Assembly: GCA_022562835.1 (NCBI GenBank)
Contig: JADFOM010000148.1
Span: 1-6,487, forward strand
Source of the DNA: Acidobacteriota bacterium
GTDB taxonomy: Bacteria; Actinomycetota; Acidimicrobiia; Acidimicrobiales; SHLQ01
DNA length: 6,487 nt
Reading direction: 5' to 3'
Numbering within the stretch: the first letter of the stretch is position 1; each line of letters begins with the position of its first letter. The notes under the pieces are model-generated. The model was not told the DNA's origin. It saw only the letters and a list, made by a program, of their open reading frames with translations, and made no database searches. This document shows positions 4,915 through 6,487 of this stretch, piece after piece. The position numbers and the translations under genes were made by a program.

Positions 4915-6057
4915 ATGGCCGTGACTTCAGATGACGTTGTAGACGCGCTGCGCCCAGTCGAGGATCCCGAGTTGCATCGCAGCATCGTCGATCTCGAAAT
5001 GGTCCGTTCGATCGATATAGATGGACCGTCGGTAACGGTGTTGATCGCGCTAACCATCCCAGGTTGTCCGCTCAAGGCGGAGATCGATTCACGGGTGCGC
5101 GGCGCGGTGATGGAACTTGACGGTGTCGATGCCGTGACTGTGGAATTCACCTCGATGACCGATGAAGAGCGGGCGGTGTTGCTGGAGTCAGTGCACGGTA
5201 ACCCTGCCGCATCCGCTGGTTCCCAGCCGGCTCACGGCCACGCCGAAGGGCGAGCAATTCGCTTCGCAGATCCAGACTGTCCCACCCGGGTGTTGTTGAT
5301 AGCGAGCGGAAAGGGTGGTGTCGGCAAGTCATCGGTCACCGCCAATCTCTCGATCGCACTTGCTGCACGCGGCAAATCCGTGGCGGTGATCGACGCCGAT
5401 GTGTGGGGCTTTTCGATGCCGCGCATGCTCGGGATCGATCGGGCGCCGACCGTCATCGACGACATGTTGATTCCGCCCGAGATCCATGGTGTGCGGGCAA
5501 TCTCGATGGGCTTTTTTGCCAAAGAGGACCAGCCCGTCATCTGGCGTGGACCGATGCTGCACAAAGCACTCGAGCAGTTCCTGACCGACGTCTATTGGGA
5601 CGACCCGGACTATCTGGTGATCGACCTTCCACCTGGCACGGGTGATATCTCGTTGTCGATAGCTCAATTCCTGCCCCGCTCAGAGCTTTACGTTGTCACG
5701 ACACCTCAACCCGCTGCGCAACGGGTGGCCCAGCGTTCGGCCTTCATGGCCGAACAGGTCAACATCGACGTACGTGGCGTCATCGAGAACATGTCCTGGT
5801 TCATCGCCGATGACGGCAAGCGATATCCGCTGTTCGGATCCGGCGGAGGCGCAGAGCTCGCCGATCGTCTCGACGTGCCGCTGCTCGGGCAGATCCCGCT
5901 CGAGGTTGCGCTGCGCGAAGGCTCCGACAGCGGTAAACCGATTGTCGTGACAGAGCCCGACAGTGCTGCGTCACTGCAGTTCTTCTCGATCGCCGAACGC
6001 ATCGATGTGGAACTGGCACCAACTCGCCGCTATCACCCCGAACTCACGATCCGCTGA
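4915..6057 (+). CDS. mrp: Mrp/ApbC (NBP35-type) P-loop ATPase, Fe-S cluster carrier
   Basis: The 380-aa product has the full Mrp architecture. An N-terminal MIP18/DUF59 domain (about 1-85) shows the LRPVEDPELHRSIVDL motif and the conserved Cys51 in IPGCPL. After a linker (about 86-122) comes a MinD/ParA-like ATPase with the deviant Walker A SGKGGVGKSS (131-140), DADVWGFSMPRMLG (160-173), WRGPMLHKAL (210-219), LVIDLPPGTGDISLSIAQ (234-251) and VTTPQPAAQRVAQRSA (261-276). Family members carry and transfer [4Fe-4S] clusters to apo-enzymes in the cytoplasm. The C-terminal CxxC found in many homologues after V-I-E-N-M-S is absent (FIADDGKRYPLFG); from memory, actinobacterial Mrp proteins often lack it too, so this need not mean loss of function. 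The ATG at 4915 matches the expected Mrp N-terminus. The divergence from sufR suggests Fe-S-responsive control. Confidence 0.93.
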   Translation: MAVTSDDVVDALRPVEDPELHRSIVDLEMVRSIDIDGPSVTVLIALTIPGCPLKAEIDSRVRGAVMELDGVDAVTVEFTSMTDEERAVLLESVHGNPAASAGSQPAHGHAEGRAIRFADPDCPTRVLLIASGKGGVGKSSVTANLSIALAARGKSVAVIDADVWGFSMPRMLGIDRAPTVIDDMLIPPEIHGVRAISMGFFAKEDQPVIWRGPMLHKALEQFLTDVYWDDPDYLVIDLPPGTGDISLSIAQFLPRSELYVVTTPQPAAQRVAQRSAFMAEQVNIDVRGVIENMSWFIADDGKRYPLFGSGGGAELADRLDVPLLGQIPLEVALREGSDSGKPIVVTEPDSAASLQFFSIAERIDVELAPTRRYHPELTIR

Positions 6058-6070
6058 CGAACCCATTCGG

Positions 6071-6487
6071 CTAGTCGGATCGATCGGCGATGATCACTTC
6101 GACGTTCGGCGTCTTGACCGTTCGTGTCGCCGCCTTGTGCGGGTCGCTGCGCTGCTCGATGGAGTCGACATCACCCAACAACACGCCGGCGGGTTTGACC
6201 CTGTGTGTGGCAATCGCGTCGAGTTCCTCCGACACGCGGTCGGCGCCAATGACTGCAGGACACGAGAGCAGCACGGCGCTAAACCGTGCAATGTTGTCCG
6301 AGATCCCACGCACGGCTTGAAGGCGAACCGAGGAGTCCGCCGCCGCGAGCCGTCGTTCGAGCAGGTCGATCAAACGAGGCGTACCGGTTCGTCCATTCCG
6401 ACGACGCCCACGACCGTCGTGTAGCCGTCGTCTGGGCGGCCGATACGCGACAGGACGGCGGTCGCGTTACTCAACGTGGCGCCAGCT
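6071..6487 (-). CDS. Unknown protein, N-terminus off the window, interrupted by a one-base frameshift
   Basis: Two minus-strand reading frames join into one protein. From the right edge, codons 6486-6373 read 38 residues (including SRIGRPDDGYTTVVGVVGM and then DEPVRLV) and hit TGA at 6372-6370. The neighbouring frame continues directly with LIDLLERRLAAADSSVRLQ from 6373 and runs 100 codons to TAG 6073-6071. Adding one A to the AAA at 6372-6374 (T on the coding strand) restores a smooth VRLVLIDLLERRL. The distal part contains alternating hydrophobic strands (FSAVLLSCPAVIG, PAGVLLGDVDSI) that faintly recall the post-Walker-B region of CpsD/Wzc-type P-loop kinases, but I would not assign that function. 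It is convergent with mrp, 13 bp apart, with no convincing terminator between them. A sequencing or assembly indel in a homopolymer is as likely as a real mutation. Confidence 0.6.

Noticed and set aside
6058..6069. CGAA-CCCA-TTCG hairpin between mrp and the convergent right-edge gene
   Set aside because: The stem is only 4 bp with no T-run and is too weak to call a terminator.
5963..6424. 153-aa plus-strand ORF over the mrp end and right-edge gene
   Set aside because: It overlaps the end of mrp in another frame and lies antisense to the better-supported minus-strand protein; its sequence is Arg/His-rich without motifs.
1..6487. tRNA, rRNA, CRISPR array, insertion sequence or attachment site
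   Set aside because: I saw no tRNA-like cloverleaf, no spaced direct repeats, no transposase and no terminal inverted repeats on reading both strands.

Overview
The window looks like a metagenome-derived contig whose right three quarters (about 1260-6487) carry an actinobacterial gene set, most like Acidimicrobiia. The reasons are a SufR-type Fe-S regulator, a CxxC-less Mrp/ApbC ATPase, GC around 60% by eye, and leaderless-looking starts with a TANNNT box about 6 nt upstream. This taxonomic reading is an inference. The left quarter looks like different DNA. Bases 1-467 are very GC-rich and encode, on the minus strand, the N-terminal half-domain of a nitrite/sulfite reductase that has no start codon. 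Bases 566 to about 1250 encode a truncated NMT1/SsuA-like periplasmic substrate-binding protein. That protein runs in frame into a TPR-like tail at about residue 226-231. The two breaks suggest either assembly or amplification chimerism or real recombination, and the sequence alone cannot decide between them.

Layout: reductase fragment (minus, 1-467); promoter-like region and substrate-binding/TPR fusion (plus, 566-1519); a compact minus-strand set read from 4894 down to 1532: sufR-like regulator, cysteine desulfurase homologue (GTGA overlap with sufR), SixA-like histidine phosphatase, and a conserved-looking protein of unknown function; then mrp (plus, 4915-6057), divergent from sufR; and finally a frameshifted, partial unknown gene entering from the right edge (minus, 6071-6487).

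The coherent unit is the sufR/mrp divergon. Only 20 bp separate the two starts. They hold a 13-bp palindrome (CGGTAGTCTACCG) whose centre provides a -10-like TANNNT box to each strand, so a regulator bound there could control both genes. The desulfurase homologue translationally coupled to sufR keeps the family fold signatures and the mobile-loop Cys. However, it has lost the PLP Schiff-base lysine (Ala189) and four neighbouring cofactor residues, and it contains only one lysine (Lys28), far from the active site. A Fe-S sensor paired with a probable desulfurase pseudoenzyme, opposite an Fe-S carrier ATPase, is the most interesting content of the window.
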